Shown: piece by piece, positions 15,600 to 22,848 of the stretch
How the letters are laid out: every line of letters starts with the position of its first letter
How positions within the stretch are numbered: the stretch's first letter is position 1
Assembly (NCBI RefSeq): GCF_002257665.1
Contig: NZ_MQWB01000001.1
Span: forward strand, 3,173,119-3,237,118
From: Rubricoccus marinus
GTDB taxonomy: Bacteria; Bacteroidota; Rhodothermia; Rhodothermales; Rubricoccaceae
Direction: 5' to 3'
DNA length: 64,000 nucleotides
Position numbers and translations under genes: made by a program
Notes under the pieces: generated by a model
Database searches by the model: none
What the model was told of the DNA's origin: nothing
What the model saw: only the letters and a program-made list of their open reading frames with translations

Positions 15600-16472
15600 A
15601 TGGACGGTCTCCCCTCTTCGTACCTCGCCGCCACGGTCACACGCCGCGAGGACCACACCGATGACCTCGCCACGTTCTGGCTCCGCCCCGAGCGGCCCGT
15701 GGCCTTCGAGCCCGGTCAGTACGTCACGCTCGTGCTCCCCGGCGCCAGCGGTCAATGGGTCAAGCGCCCGTACTCCGTCCTCAGCGCGCCGCACGAGGGA
15801 GAGATCGAGCTGTTCGTCGAGCGCGTGGACGGCGGCGAGCTCACGCCCAGCCTGTTCGGGCTCGCCGCTGGCGACGCGCTCGGCGTCAGGGGCCGTGCGG
15901 CGGGCGCCTTTGCGCGAGACGGGGCGTGCACGCACCACGTCATGGCGTGCACCGTGACCGGCATCGCGCCCTTTCTCTCCATGCTCCGCCATGCCGCCGC
16001 CGATCCGGCCTCTGGCGCAAGAGGCGACCGCTTTCTGATCCTCTACGGGGCGAGCACGCCTGCTGATCTCGGCCCGTATGCCGCCGAGCTCCAGACGTTC
16101 GCCAGAGGCGAGCATGTGAGCGCTGTCGTCACGGTCAGCCGTCCGTGGGAAGCGCCGAACTGGACCGGCGAGGCGGGCCGCGTGGAAGACGTCCTCCGCA
16201 AGCACCTCGACGCGCTCGAATGGCCGCTGGAGGAGACGGCCGGCTACGCATGTGGCAACCCCGGCATGGTGAGCGCGGTCCACGGCCTCTTGCGCCGCGC
16301 CGGCCTAGACGACGCTCACCTCCACGAGGAAGCCTACTTCCCCGACGCCGGCGAGACCGCTCCTGGCGAAGCCCCGCCAGCGGCTCCGCCCGCCCGGCGT
16401 CAGGGCGTTACCGCGGCGCCTCCGGGCGGCATCGTGCTCAAGACGGCACCGCGCCCTCCTGAGAGGGACTGA
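15600..16472 (+). CDS. Ferredoxin-NADP+ reductase-like FAD/NAD(P)H oxidoreductase
   Basis: 290 residues of the FNR superfamily. The FAD-binding barrel (about 8-105) has the R56-P-Y-S motif, and the NAD(P) domain (about 110-240) has VTGIAPFLSML and the C-terminal YACGNPGMV motif, the Cys-Gly pair typical of ferredoxin/flavodoxin reductases. Residues beyond about 245 are a Pro/Ala-rich tail. There is no iron-sulfur or FMN domain, so it probably exchanges electrons between NADPH and a small carrier; the partner is unknown. The ATG at 15600 is two codons from the start of similarity. Confidence 0.85.
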   Translation: MDGLPSSYLAATVTRREDHTDDLATFWLRPERPVAFEPGQYVTLVLPGASGQWVKRPYSVLSAPHEGEIELFVERVDGGELTPSLFGLAAGDALGVRGRAAGAFARDGACTHHVMACTVTGIAPFLSMLRHAAADPASGARGDRFLILYGASTPADLGPYAAELQTFARGEHVSAVVTVSRPWEAPNWTGEAGRVEDVLRKHLDALEWPLEETAGYACGNPGMVSAVHGLLRRAGLDDAHLHEEAYFPDAGETAPGEAPPAAPPARRQGVTAAPPGGIVLKTAPRPPERD

Positions 16473-16490
16473 GCCTCTGGCGCCAGAGGC
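16473..16490. repeat. Palindrome GCCTCTGGCGCCAGAGGC after the FNR-like gene
   Basis: The 18-bp head-to-head 9-mer palindrome begins at the base after the TGA stop. Confidence 0.8.
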
Positions 16491-16533
16491 GGCCGCGAGA
16501 CAGTGGGCTCCAGCGCAACGATTCGACGCATAG

Positions 16534-17211
16534 ATGGGTAGAGCGGAAGAACGGACTCTTCCTGTATCCTCTAGCAGACCCTCAGCCCTCCGCGTGGACG
16601 ATCAACACCATTGCCCGACGTGCGGCGCCCCGCTGCGCATCAAAAACCGCTTCGTGAAAGCGGTCACCTGCGAGTTCTGCCAGAACGTGGCCCTCTACGA
16701 CGGCGTCCGCCTGGACCCCACCGGCCGCACCGCTTCGCTCGCTCAACTCAAGAGCCCGCTCTACCTCGACGCCACCGGCCGCGTCGGGACGCACGCCTTC
16801 CGCGTTCTGGGCCGTCTCGTGTACGAGTACGAGGGCGGCACCTGGCAGGAGTGGTTCTTGGATATCGGCGGCGAGAAGCGCGCGTGGCTGATCGAAGACG
16901 AAGGCGCGTTCTCCCTCCTCCAGAAGCGGCCTCTTGCGCAGGCGCCTCCCTTCGCGGGCATCCAGGTCGGTGACGTGCTCACGCTGGCCGACCGCGAGGT
17001 GCGCGTCGACGAGGTCGGCGAAGCGACCATCGTCTCGGCCGAGGGACAGTTCGGCACGCTCATTCTCCCCGGCGAAGCCATCGCCTACGTCGACGGCGCC
17101 TCTGGGGACGAAGAGGTGGGCCTGGAGTACGGCGAGCGCGAGGTGGAGCTGTTCGTGGGCCGCCCCGTGGATCGCGCGGACGTGACCGTAGACCCCGACC
17201 CTTTCAGCTAA
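16534..17211 (+). CDS. Zinc-ribbon DUF4178 protein
   Basis: 225 residues. A zinc ribbon (C27-x2-C30 ... C46-x2-C49) precedes a DUF4178 domain recognisable by HAFRVLGRLVYEYEGGTWQEWFL and a following strand-rich region. It has no membrane segment. DUF4178 proteins have no known biochemistry but recur in operons with DUF350 membrane proteins and polyamine enzymes, which is exactly the arrangement here. It is the first gene of the operon 16534-22709, with a two-base gap to the next gene. The frame is also open from the ATG used, but the domain would be complete from the later residues around DDQHHCPTC. Confidence 0.8.
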   Translation: MGRAEERTLPVSSSRPSALRVDDQHHCPTCGAPLRIKNRFVKAVTCEFCQNVALYDGVRLDPTGRTASLAQLKSPLYLDATGRVGTHAFRVLGRLVYEYEGGTWQEWFLDIGGEKRAWLIEDEGAFSLLQKRPLAQAPPFAGIQVGDVLTLADREVRVDEVGEATIVSAEGQFGTLILPGEAIAYVDGASGDEEVGLEYGEREVELFVGRPVDRADVTVDPDPFS

Positions 17212-17213
17212 AC

Positions 17214-17444
17214 ATGGGACGCATCCTCCTCCTCGTCTTTCTCGGCGGCCTCGGTGCATGGGCGGCCAGTTCCGCTGCCAAAGGCCCGAGCGCCGTGCGG
17301 CTCGCCAACGCTGCGACAAGTGCGGCGCGGCCCACCCGCGCCTACTACGTGCCGATCTACGTCCCCCCACCGCCTCGTTCCAACCGGACCGGAAGCACGA
17401 GCGGTCCGCGCGTCGGCGGAGGCGGCCCCAGCTTCGGCAAATGA
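17214..17444 (+). CDS. Small exported or membrane-anchored protein, unknown
   Basis: 76 residues: an N-terminal hydrophobic segment (ILLLVFLGGLGAWAASSAA, 4-22) and a short tail rich in Tyr, Pro, Ser and Gly (YYVPIYVPPPPR, GGGGPSFGK). It is tightly placed inside the DUF4178 operon, with two bases to the gene before and a 4-base ATGA overlap with the gene after. That spacing is the main evidence that it is real. It may be a small membrane subunit of the system; no family is recognised. Confidence 0.6.
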   Translation: MGRILLLVFLGGLGAWAASSAAKGPSAVRLANAATSAARPTRAYYVPIYVPPPPRSNRTGSTSGPRVGGGGPSFGK

Positions 17445-18937
17445 TGGAGCTCTCCCCTCTTGACCGCGCGCTCCGCGCTGCTCGCCGCGGGCACAACGTC
17501 GCCGCCCGCACGCTTCTCGACGACATCCTCGCGGCGGATCCTGCCCACGAAGAAGCCCTTCTCTGGCGCGCTCGCGTGGCGGAAGACGATGCCGAGCGCG
17601 CGGGCTTTCTACAACGCGTGCTCGCGGTCAACCCGCAGAATGCGTGGGCCGCGCAGCAACTCGCCGCCTCTGGCGGAGCCGAGGCCGCCTCTGGCGCCAG
17701 AGGCCAGGATGGCGTCCCGGACACGCTGACGTGCTCCAACTGCGGCGGATCGGTAGAGGTGCACCCCGAGCGCGGCAGCAAAGCCGCGATGTGCACCTAC
17801 TGCGGCAGCGTGCTGGACCTCGGCACCACGCAGTTGGATGTCATCGGCCAGATGAACCCCAAGGTGGGGCCGAAGCACCCCATCAAGCCCGGCGACGAGG
17901 CCACGTTCTTCGGCGAGAACCACCTCGTGATGGGCTGGATGCGCTACAAGGGCTGGGACTCCGAGGACTCCTGGCACTGGGACGAGTGGCAGCTCGTCAG
18001 CGATTCCGGCGTGCCGCGCTACCTCTCGCACTCCTCCGACGAGGGCTGGACGATCCAGACGCCGATCCGGCCCACGCCAGAGGTTTCGCGCTCCGGCATC
18101 AAGCTGAAAGAGGGCAAGGCGGGAATCAAGGAGTCCGGCCCGGCCAAGATCACGGCCATGCAGGGCGAGTTCACATTCCGCCCACGCCTGGACAAAACGC
18201 TGAAGGTGATCGAGGCCTCTCGCGGCGACCAGCATTACAGCGCCGAGCTCACCGGCGACGAACTCGAAGTCGTGGGTGGCCCTCGCGTCCCGGAGCGCGA
18301 GCTCTGGGCAGCCTTCGGGCGTGAAGACAAGCTCCGCGAGATGGACGCGCGCGCCGAGCGAGCGCGCAAGAGGCGAAAGGCGCTCCGCAGCGCCGCTCTG
18401 CTGTGCTTTCTCGCCGCTGGCGCCTATTTCATGGGCATTGGCTGGGCCTCTTCCAAAGACGGCTCCACCGTTTCCAGCGGAACAACCGAGTTCGTCTCGG
18501 ACCTCAGCGACGTTCCTGTCCTCCCGAGCCGCAGCGAGTTCACCGCCGAGCGGCGCGACTCGCTCTCGCTCGGAACGGTAGAGGTGGTGGACGCGAGCGA
18601 GGTCTACGAGGTCGTCGTCGCGACGCCACATGATGGCTTGTACCCCTACCCAGCCGCCGAGGTCTACATCGAAGAGCCCGATGGCGACGTCGTCAATCTC
18701 GGGCGCCTGACCAACCGGAGTGACGGCTACGAACTGAAGCGGGCCTTCCGGCCCAACGCGGTGGGCTCGCACACGCTCCTGATGTTCGTGGAAGAGCGGA
18801 GCCCCGACCGCCTGACGTTTACCACGACCGTCCGTACCGGCATGTGGGACCCCGGCCCCTTCGCGGTGGCCTGTGGCCTCGCCGTCCTTCTCGGCCTCGT
18901 GCTGTTCCTCGCCGGCGGCTTCGGCCGCATCGACTAG
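17441..18937 (+). CDS. Large DUF4178 membrane protein with TPR-like start and zinc ribbon
   Basis: 498 residues. The order is a short helical TPR-like region (5-75), an Ala/Gly linker made partly from 9-mer copies (ASGGAEAASGARG), a zinc ribbon (C98-x2-C101, C118-x2-C121), the DUF4178 region (about 135-300, with WHWDEWQLVSDSG), a charged helix, one membrane helix (around SAALLCFLAAGAYFMGIGW), an extracytoplasmic beta domain and a second membrane helix at the C-terminus. The start ATG overlaps the previous stop (ATGA); a frame open further upstream runs through the small gene and is rejected. Likely the membrane scaffold of this operon; function unknown. Confidence 0.8.
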   Translation: MMELSPLDRALRAARRGHNVAARTLLDDILAADPAHEEALLWRARVAEDDAERAGFLQRVLAVNPQNAWAAQQLAASGGAEAASGARGQDGVPDTLTCSNCGGSVEVHPERGSKAAMCTYCGSVLDLGTTQLDVIGQMNPKVGPKHPIKPGDEATFFGENHLVMGWMRYKGWDSEDSWHWDEWQLVSDSGVPRYLSHSSDEGWTIQTPIRPTPEVSRSGIKLKEGKAGIKESGPAKITAMQGEFTFRPRLDKTLKVIEASRGDQHYSAELTGDELEVVGGPRVPERELWAAFGREDKLREMDARAERARKRRKALRSAALLCFLAAGAYFMGIGWASSKDGSTVSSGTTEFVSDLSDVPVLPSRSEFTAERRDSLSLGTVEVVDASEVYEVVVATPHDGLYPYPAAEVYIEEPDGDVVNLGRLTNRSDGYELKRAFRPNAVGSHTLLMFVEERSPDRLTFTTTVRTGMWDPGPFAVACGLAVLLGLVLFLAGGFGRID

Positions 18938-18955
18938 CGCCAGAGGCCTCTGGCG
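18938..18955. repeat. Stop-adjacent palindrome, tail-to-tail form CGCCAGAGGCCTCTGGCG
   Basis: The two 9-mers face the other way (sharing AGGCCT at the centre). The palindrome starts at the base following the TAG of the DUF4178 membrane gene, inside an operon, so it cannot be an absolute terminator. Confidence 0.8.
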
Positions 18956-18982
18956 TTCCTTTCCCCTTCCGCTCTCGCTCCT

Positions 18983-19279
18983 ATGCGCGCCTTCCGCTCC
19001 ACCCTCGCCCTCGCGCTGACCACGCTCGCCGCCGCTCCCGCCTTCGCGCAAGAGGCCGCGGGCGACGGCAGCCTCCAGGTTTCCGTCATCGTCGCGACGA
19101 TCCTCTACGGCGCCATCGGCATCCTGCTGACGCTCGCGGGCTACTTCGTCTTCGACAAGATCGTGGGCCTGGACCTCAAGCGCGAGCTCGTGGAGGACCA
19201 GAACACGGCCATCGGCATCATGCTCGCGGGCGTGTTTATCGGGTGCTCCATCGTTGTTGCGGCCGTGATGCTGTCGTAA
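18983..19279 (+). CDS. DUF350 integral membrane protein (YjfL-like)
   Basis: 98 residues. An N-terminal signal or membrane segment (to about residue 23) is followed by two further helices, VIVATILYGAIGILLTLAGYF and NTAIGIMLAGVFIGCSIVVA, joined by a charged cytoplasmic loop (DKIVGLDLKRELVEDQ). DUF350 proteins come as single or double repeats; this is a one-repeat form. In E. coli the relative YjfL lies beside a PspA-like protein and a glutathionylspermidine-synthase-like enzyme, so the link of DUF350 with envelope stress and polyamine enzymes is seen elsewhere. It stands between the DUF4178 gene and the spermidine-synthase-like gene. Confidence 0.85.
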   Translation: MRAFRSTLALALTTLAAAPAFAQEAAGDGSLQVSVIVATILYGAIGILLTLAGYFVFDKIVGLDLKRELVEDQNTAIGIMLAGVFIGCSIVVAAVMLS

Positions 19280-19291
19280 CCCTGCCCCGTT

Positions 19292-19311
19292 GGCCTCTGG
19301 CGCCAGAGGCC
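19292..19311. repeat. 20-bp palindrome between DUF350 and the SpeE-like gene
   Basis: The head-to-head 9-mer palindrome extended by G/C on each side, 12 bases after the DUF350 stop. Confidence 0.8.
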
Positions 19312-19328
19312 GACCCGCTTCGTCTGTC

Positions 19329-20993
19329 TTGCCCCCTGACCTCGACACGCTGACTCCGGACCTCCCGCGCCCCGCCTCTGGCGACGGCGCGCGCATCGGC
19401 GTGCCGAGTGTGGCCGTAGCGCCAGAGGCCGAGCGCGAGCTGACCGACCGCCAGGTGCGCGTGCTGCTCACGTCCGTCTTGGTCGTGGCGACGTGCGGGC
19501 TGCTCTACGAGCTCATCGTCGGCACGCTCTCGTCGTACCTGCTGGGCAACTCGACGCTGCACTTCTCGCTCACCATCGGCGGGTTCATGACCGCCATGGG
19601 CGTCGGCTCGCTCGTCTCGCGCCGCATCCACGGGGATCCGCTCGTCTGGTTCGTGGGCGTGGAGTTGGCCATCGGCGTGGCCGGCGGGTGCTCCGCGGCA
19701 GCGCTCTACTGGGCGTACAGCTACGCGCCTCTGGCGTACCACGCGGTCATGGCGGGCGCCGTCTTGGTGATCGGCGTGCTCGTCGGCCTGGAGATCCCGC
19801 TCGTGGCGCGCGTGCTGGACATGGCCGGGCGCCAGAGGCGCGATACCGTCGCGAACGTGCTCGCGGTCGATTACCTCGGCGCGCTGCTCGCGGCGCTGGC
19901 GTTCCCGCTCGTGCTGCTGCCCACGCTCGGCGTGCTACGGACGGCGTTCGTGACGGGCGCCATCAACCTCGGCGTGGTCGTGGCGTGCCTGTGGGCGTTC
20001 CGCAAGATGCTCCGCCGCCAGAGGTCCTACCGGCCGCTGGCGCTGGCGACGCTCGCGCTCGGCCTGCCTCTGGCGGCGGGCGCCGTCGGCGCGGGCTGGC
20101 TGGCGGACGTGTTCGAGGCCAAGCTGTACCGCGCGCCGATCCTGTTCACCGAGCAGTCGCCGTACCAGCGGCTCGTGGTCACGCGCTCGCGCCAGGGCGA
20201 CACGCGCCTCTTCCTCGATGGCGCGCTCCAGTTCGCGACCAGCGACGAATACCGCTACCACGAGGCGCTCGTGCACCCCGCGATGGCGCTCGCCGCGCGG
20301 CGCCAGAGGGTCCTGATTCTGGGCGGCGGCGACGGCCTCGCCACGCGAGAGGTGCTGAAGTGGCCCGGGGTGGAGTCGGTCACGCTCGTCGACCTCGACC
20401 CAGCCGTGACCGACCTCGCGCAGCGCCACGCGGCCATTCTGGAGGCCAATCAGGGCGCGCTCTCGGACCCCCGCGTCGAGATCATCAACGCCGACGCGTA
20501 CCGCTTTATCGAGGACTCGCCTCTGGCGTTCGACGTCGTCCTCGTGGACCTGCCCGACCCCAACCACGAGTCGCTGGCGAAGCTCTACAGCCGCCCGTTC
20601 TACGAACTCCTGCGCCAGAGGCTCGGCGCGGGCGCGATGGTCTCGGTTCAATCCACATCGCCCTACTTCGCGCCTGAGGCCTTCTGGAGCATCGTCGCCA
20701 CGGCCGAGGCTGCGGACCTCCACCCTCTTCCCTACCACATCTACGTTCCCAGCTTCGGCGACTGGGGCTTTTTCCTGGGCTCGACGCACGCGGTCAACCC
20801 CGAGCGCTTTGCCGCCCGCCTCGCGCCTCTGGCGAGCGCCGCCGAGCCGCTGCGCTTCCTCACGCCAGAGGCCTTCGCCGCCGCGCAAACCTTCGCGCCG
20901 GACCTTACGCGCCCCGCCGGCGTGGAGGTCAACACGCTGGACGATCCGGTCCTGCTCGACTACTACCAGAAGGGGTGGGCACGATGGCAGTAG
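19329..20993 (+). CDS. Membrane-embedded spermidine/spermine synthase-like aminopropyltransferase
   Basis: About 554 residues. The N-terminal half (about 30-260) is hydrophobic with roughly seven membrane helices; the C-terminal half is a spermidine-synthase fold: substrate strand LFLDGALQFATSDEYRYHEALVHP, nucleotide motif VLILGGGDGLATREVLK, acidic VTLVDLDP, and the catalytic-region Asp segment VVLVDLPDPN. It should transfer aminopropyl groups from decarboxylated SAM, which the adjacent SpeD can supply. The start is uncertain: TTG 19329 is used here, GTG 19401 is possible, and longer frames begin in the palindrome. It overlaps speD by 10 bases. Eleven exact 9-mer copies are inside, many in loops. 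Confidence 0.85.
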   Translation: MPPDLDTLTPDLPRPASGDGARIGVPSVAVAPEAERELTDRQVRVLLTSVLVVATCGLLYELIVGTLSSYLLGNSTLHFSLTIGGFMTAMGVGSLVSRRIHGDPLVWFVGVELAIGVAGGCSAAALYWAYSYAPLAYHAVMAGAVLVIGVLVGLEIPLVARVLDMAGRQRRDTVANVLAVDYLGALLAALAFPLVLLPTLGVLRTAFVTGAINLGVVVACLWAFRKMLRRQRSYRPLALATLALGLPLAAGAVGAGWLADVFEAKLYRAPILFTEQSPYQRLVVTRSRQGDTRLFLDGALQFATSDEYRYHEALVHPAMALAARRQRVLILGGGDGLATREVLKWPGVESVTLVDLDPAVTDLAQRHAAILEANQGALSDPRVEIINADAYRFIEDSPLAFDVVLVDLPDPNHESLAKLYSRPFYELLRQRLGAGAMVSVQSTSPYFAPEAFWSIVATAEAADLHPLPYHIYVPSFGDWGFFLGSTHAVNPERFAARLAPLASAAEPLRFLTPEAFAAAQTFAPDLTRPAGVEVNTLDDPVLLDYYQKGWARWQ

Positions 20994-21565
20994 ATCCTCG
21001 GTCTTCAGTGGATGCCCTCCAGCGCACCTCCGTAGGGGCGAGGCTCGCCTCGCCCGCATTCGGAGCGCTGAGCGAGGGTGAGACAAACCCCGCACCTACC
21101 AAACCGCTCTCGCCTCTGGCGCCAGAGGCAAGCGCGAGCCAACCGGCCGGAGGCCACCACCTGCTCGTCGATTTCTGGGTGGCCGACGCGGAGCCGCTGC
21201 GCCGCGTGGCGACGTGGGAGACGCTGCTGCCGGACGCCTGCCGCGAGGCGGGCGCAACCGTGCTCGGCGGGCGCTTCCACCAGTTCGAGCCCGAAGGGGT
21301 AACCGGCATCGTCCTCCTGGCCGAGTCGCACGCGAGCCTCCACACGTGGCCCGAAGCCGGGCTCGTGACGCTGGACGTGTTCACCTGCGGCGCGCTCGAT
21401 GCGCACGCCATCGTAGATCGCATCCGAGACGCCCTCGCGCCCGTACGTGAGCGCATTACCGCCGTCGACCGGGGCGACCGTGCCCCCGACGCCGCGCGCA
21501 GCGCCAGAGGCCCGGCCTCTGGCGAAGCCCTGCCAAACAGCGCCTCTGGCGTACCCTCTCCGTAA
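20984..21565 (+). CDS. speD: S-adenosylmethionine decarboxylase proenzyme with repeat-derived extensions
   Basis: The SpeD core (about 57-165 of 193 residues) has the self-cleavage site AES115H with H120 in SLHTWPE and C135 in DVFTCG; cleavage before S115 would create the pyruvoyl group that decarboxylates SAM for spermidine synthesis. It overlaps the SpeE-like gene by 10 bases and supplies its substrate. The first 56 residues have no SpeD counterpart: they are translated from the structured element at 21031-21100 plus a 9-mer palindrome at 21112-21129 (LAPEA). The last 30 residues are similar repeat-derived sequence (ARGPASGEA). No in-frame start codon lies after the element, so the extension appears to be made. 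Confidence 0.88.
   Translation: MAVDPRSSVDALQRTSVGARLASPAFGALSEGETNPAPTKPLSPLAPEASASQPAGGHHLLVDFWVADAEPLRRVATWETLLPDACREAGATVLGGRFHQFEPEGVTGIVLLAESHASLHTWPEAGLVTLDVFTCGALDAHAIVDRIRDALAPVRERITAVDRGDRAPDAARSARGPASGEALPNSASGVPSP
21031..21100. repeat. Structured repeat-like element inside the speD 5' region
   Basis: A 70-base segment bounded by GTAGGGGCG on the left and CGCACCTAC (complement GTAGGTGCG) on the right. It contains a 9-bp hairpin, GGGCGAGGC (21036-21044) with GCCTCGCCC (21047-21055). The near-inverted ends and the internal hairpin look like a REP/MITE-like intergenic unit, here read through in frame by speD. Only one copy is in this window. Confidence 0.5.
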
Positions 21566-21593
21566 ACCAACCGCCCCGAGTGGGCACCGACAC

Positions 21594-22709
21594 ATGGGAC
21601 TCATGGACCGGCTCCGCAACGAGCTCATCGACGTCATCGAGTGGACCGATGACAGCCGCGACACCATCGTGTGGCGGTTTCCGCGCCACGGCAACGAGAT
21701 CAAGTCCGGCGCGATGCTGACGGTCCGCGAGGGCCAGACGGCCGTGTTCGTGGACGAAGGCCAACTCGCCGACGTGTTCACGCCCGGCACATACAAGCTG
21801 ACCACGGCCAACATGCCGATCCTGACGACGCTCGAGAGCTGGAAGTACGGCTTCGAGAGCCCGTTCAAGGCCGAGGTCTACTTCGTCAACACGCGGCGGT
21901 TTACCAACCAGAAGTGGGGCACGAAGAACCCCATCATGCTCCGCGACCCGGAGTTCGGCCCGACGCGCCTGCGCGCCTTCGGCACGTTCACCTTCCGCGT
22001 GACGGACGCGGACACGTTCCTGACCGAGGTCGTGGGCACGAGCGGCGACGTGAGCACGCCAGAGGTTACGGACCACATCCGTAACCTCGTCGTCTCTCGC
22101 TTTACTGAGGCCCTCGGCGAGGCCAAGCTGGCCGCGTTGGACCTGGCCGCCAACTACTCCGAGCTCGGCGGCGCACTGGGCGGCAAGATGGAGGAATCCA
22201 TGGAGGCCTATGGCGTCGAGCTGAAGGACCTGGTGGTGGAGAACATCTCGCTCCCGCCAGAGGTGGAGAAGGCAATGGACGAGCGCACCAGCATGGGCGT
22301 GATCGGCAACTTGGGCGCGTACACGCAATTCCAGACCGCGAAGGCGATGGAGGCTGCGGCGTCCAACCCCGGCGGAGGCGCCGCCGCCGCGGGCGTCGGC
22401 CTGGGCGCAGGGATGGCGATGGCTCAGGGCATGGCGGGGAGCTTTATGCAGCCACAAGGCCAGCAGCAAGCCTCTGGCGCCACGCCGCCGCCCCCTCCTC
22501 CTGCGGCCCCGAGCTTCCACGTCAGCAAAGATGGCCAGACCGCCGGCCCGTTCACAATGGATCAGCTCAAAGCGCAAGCGGCCTCAGGCGAACTGACGCG
22601 CGAGAGCCACGTGTGGCGCGAGGGGATGGACGGCTGGAAAACGGCGGGCGAGGTCGAGGCCATGCAGCCCGTCTTCGGCGCCGTGCCTCCGCCGCCGCCC
22701 GCTGCATAG
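21594..22709 (+). CDS. SPFH (virion-core-protein-like) protein with C-terminal GYF_2 domain
   Basis: 371 residues. An SPFH/band-7-type domain (about 1-225) starts DRLRNELIDVIEW and includes VREGQTAVFVDEGQLADVF and FTFRVTDADTFL; a helical region and a Gly/Ala/Met-rich linker follow; the last 60 residues are a GYF_2 domain (FHVSKDGQTAGPFTMDQLK ... SHVWREGMDGWK). SPFH proteins form membrane-associated oligomers that organise membrane microdomains; GYF_2 is a small peptide-binding fold. It has no N-terminal membrane helix. It is the last gene of the DUF4178-DUF350-SpeE-SpeD operon, 28 bp after speD. The ATG at 21594 was chosen at the domain start. Confidence 0.88.
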   Translation: MGLMDRLRNELIDVIEWTDDSRDTIVWRFPRHGNEIKSGAMLTVREGQTAVFVDEGQLADVFTPGTYKLTTANMPILTTLESWKYGFESPFKAEVYFVNTRRFTNQKWGTKNPIMLRDPEFGPTRLRAFGTFTFRVTDADTFLTEVVGTSGDVSTPEVTDHIRNLVVSRFTEALGEAKLAALDLAANYSELGGALGGKMEESMEAYGVELKDLVVENISLPPEVEKAMDERTSMGVIGNLGAYTQFQTAKAMEAAASNPGGGAAAAGVGLGAGMAMAQGMAGSFMQPQGQQQASGATPPPPPPAAPSFHVSKDGQTAGPFTMDQLKAQAASGELTRESHVWREGMDGWKTAGEVEAMQPVFGAVPPPPPAA

Positions 22710-22714
22710 CCACC

Positions 22715-22745
22715 GGCCTCTGGCGCAGAGTCCGCGCCAGAGGCC
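22715..22745. repeat. Inverted 9-mer pair after the SPFH gene
   Basis: GGCCTCTGGCGC (22715-22726) and its complement (22734-22745) with a 7-base loop, 5 bases after the stop. Confidence 0.75.
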
Positions 22746-22785
22746 CTGGGCGGCGTTCATGTCAGCGGGACCCCGATTTCCCACG

Positions 22786-22816
22786 ACGCCCTTGCGGTTT
22801 GCTCCCGCAAGGGCGT
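22786..22816 (+). terminator. 12-bp hairpin closing the SPFH operon
   Basis: ACGCCCTTGCGG pairs perfectly with CCGCAAGGGCGT around a 7-base loop, 76 bases after the SPFH stop and 33 before the next ATG. It is not built from the 9-mer. It may be a terminator or a leader element of the next gene. Confidence 0.55.
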
Positions 22817-22848
22817 ACTTGTGCTCACCTAGCCCGCCGGTGCCGCCC

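Noticed and set aside
15600-16472. Dihydroorotate dehydrogenase electron-transfer subunit (PyrK) for the FNR-like gene
   Set aside because: The C-terminal 2Fe-2S cysteine cluster of PyrK is absent; the tail is Pro/Ala-rich.
17258-17440. An N-terminal extension of the large DUF4178 protein
   Set aside because: The extension overlaps the small exported gene in another phase and is Arg/Pro-rich. The ATG at 17441 overlaps the previous stop in a typical ATGA arrangement.
19290-19328. A start for the SpeE-like gene inside the 19292-19311 palindrome
   Set aside because: It would be a TTG in the repeat and would add only repeat-derived residues (ASGARG). A later start is more likely, though not certain.
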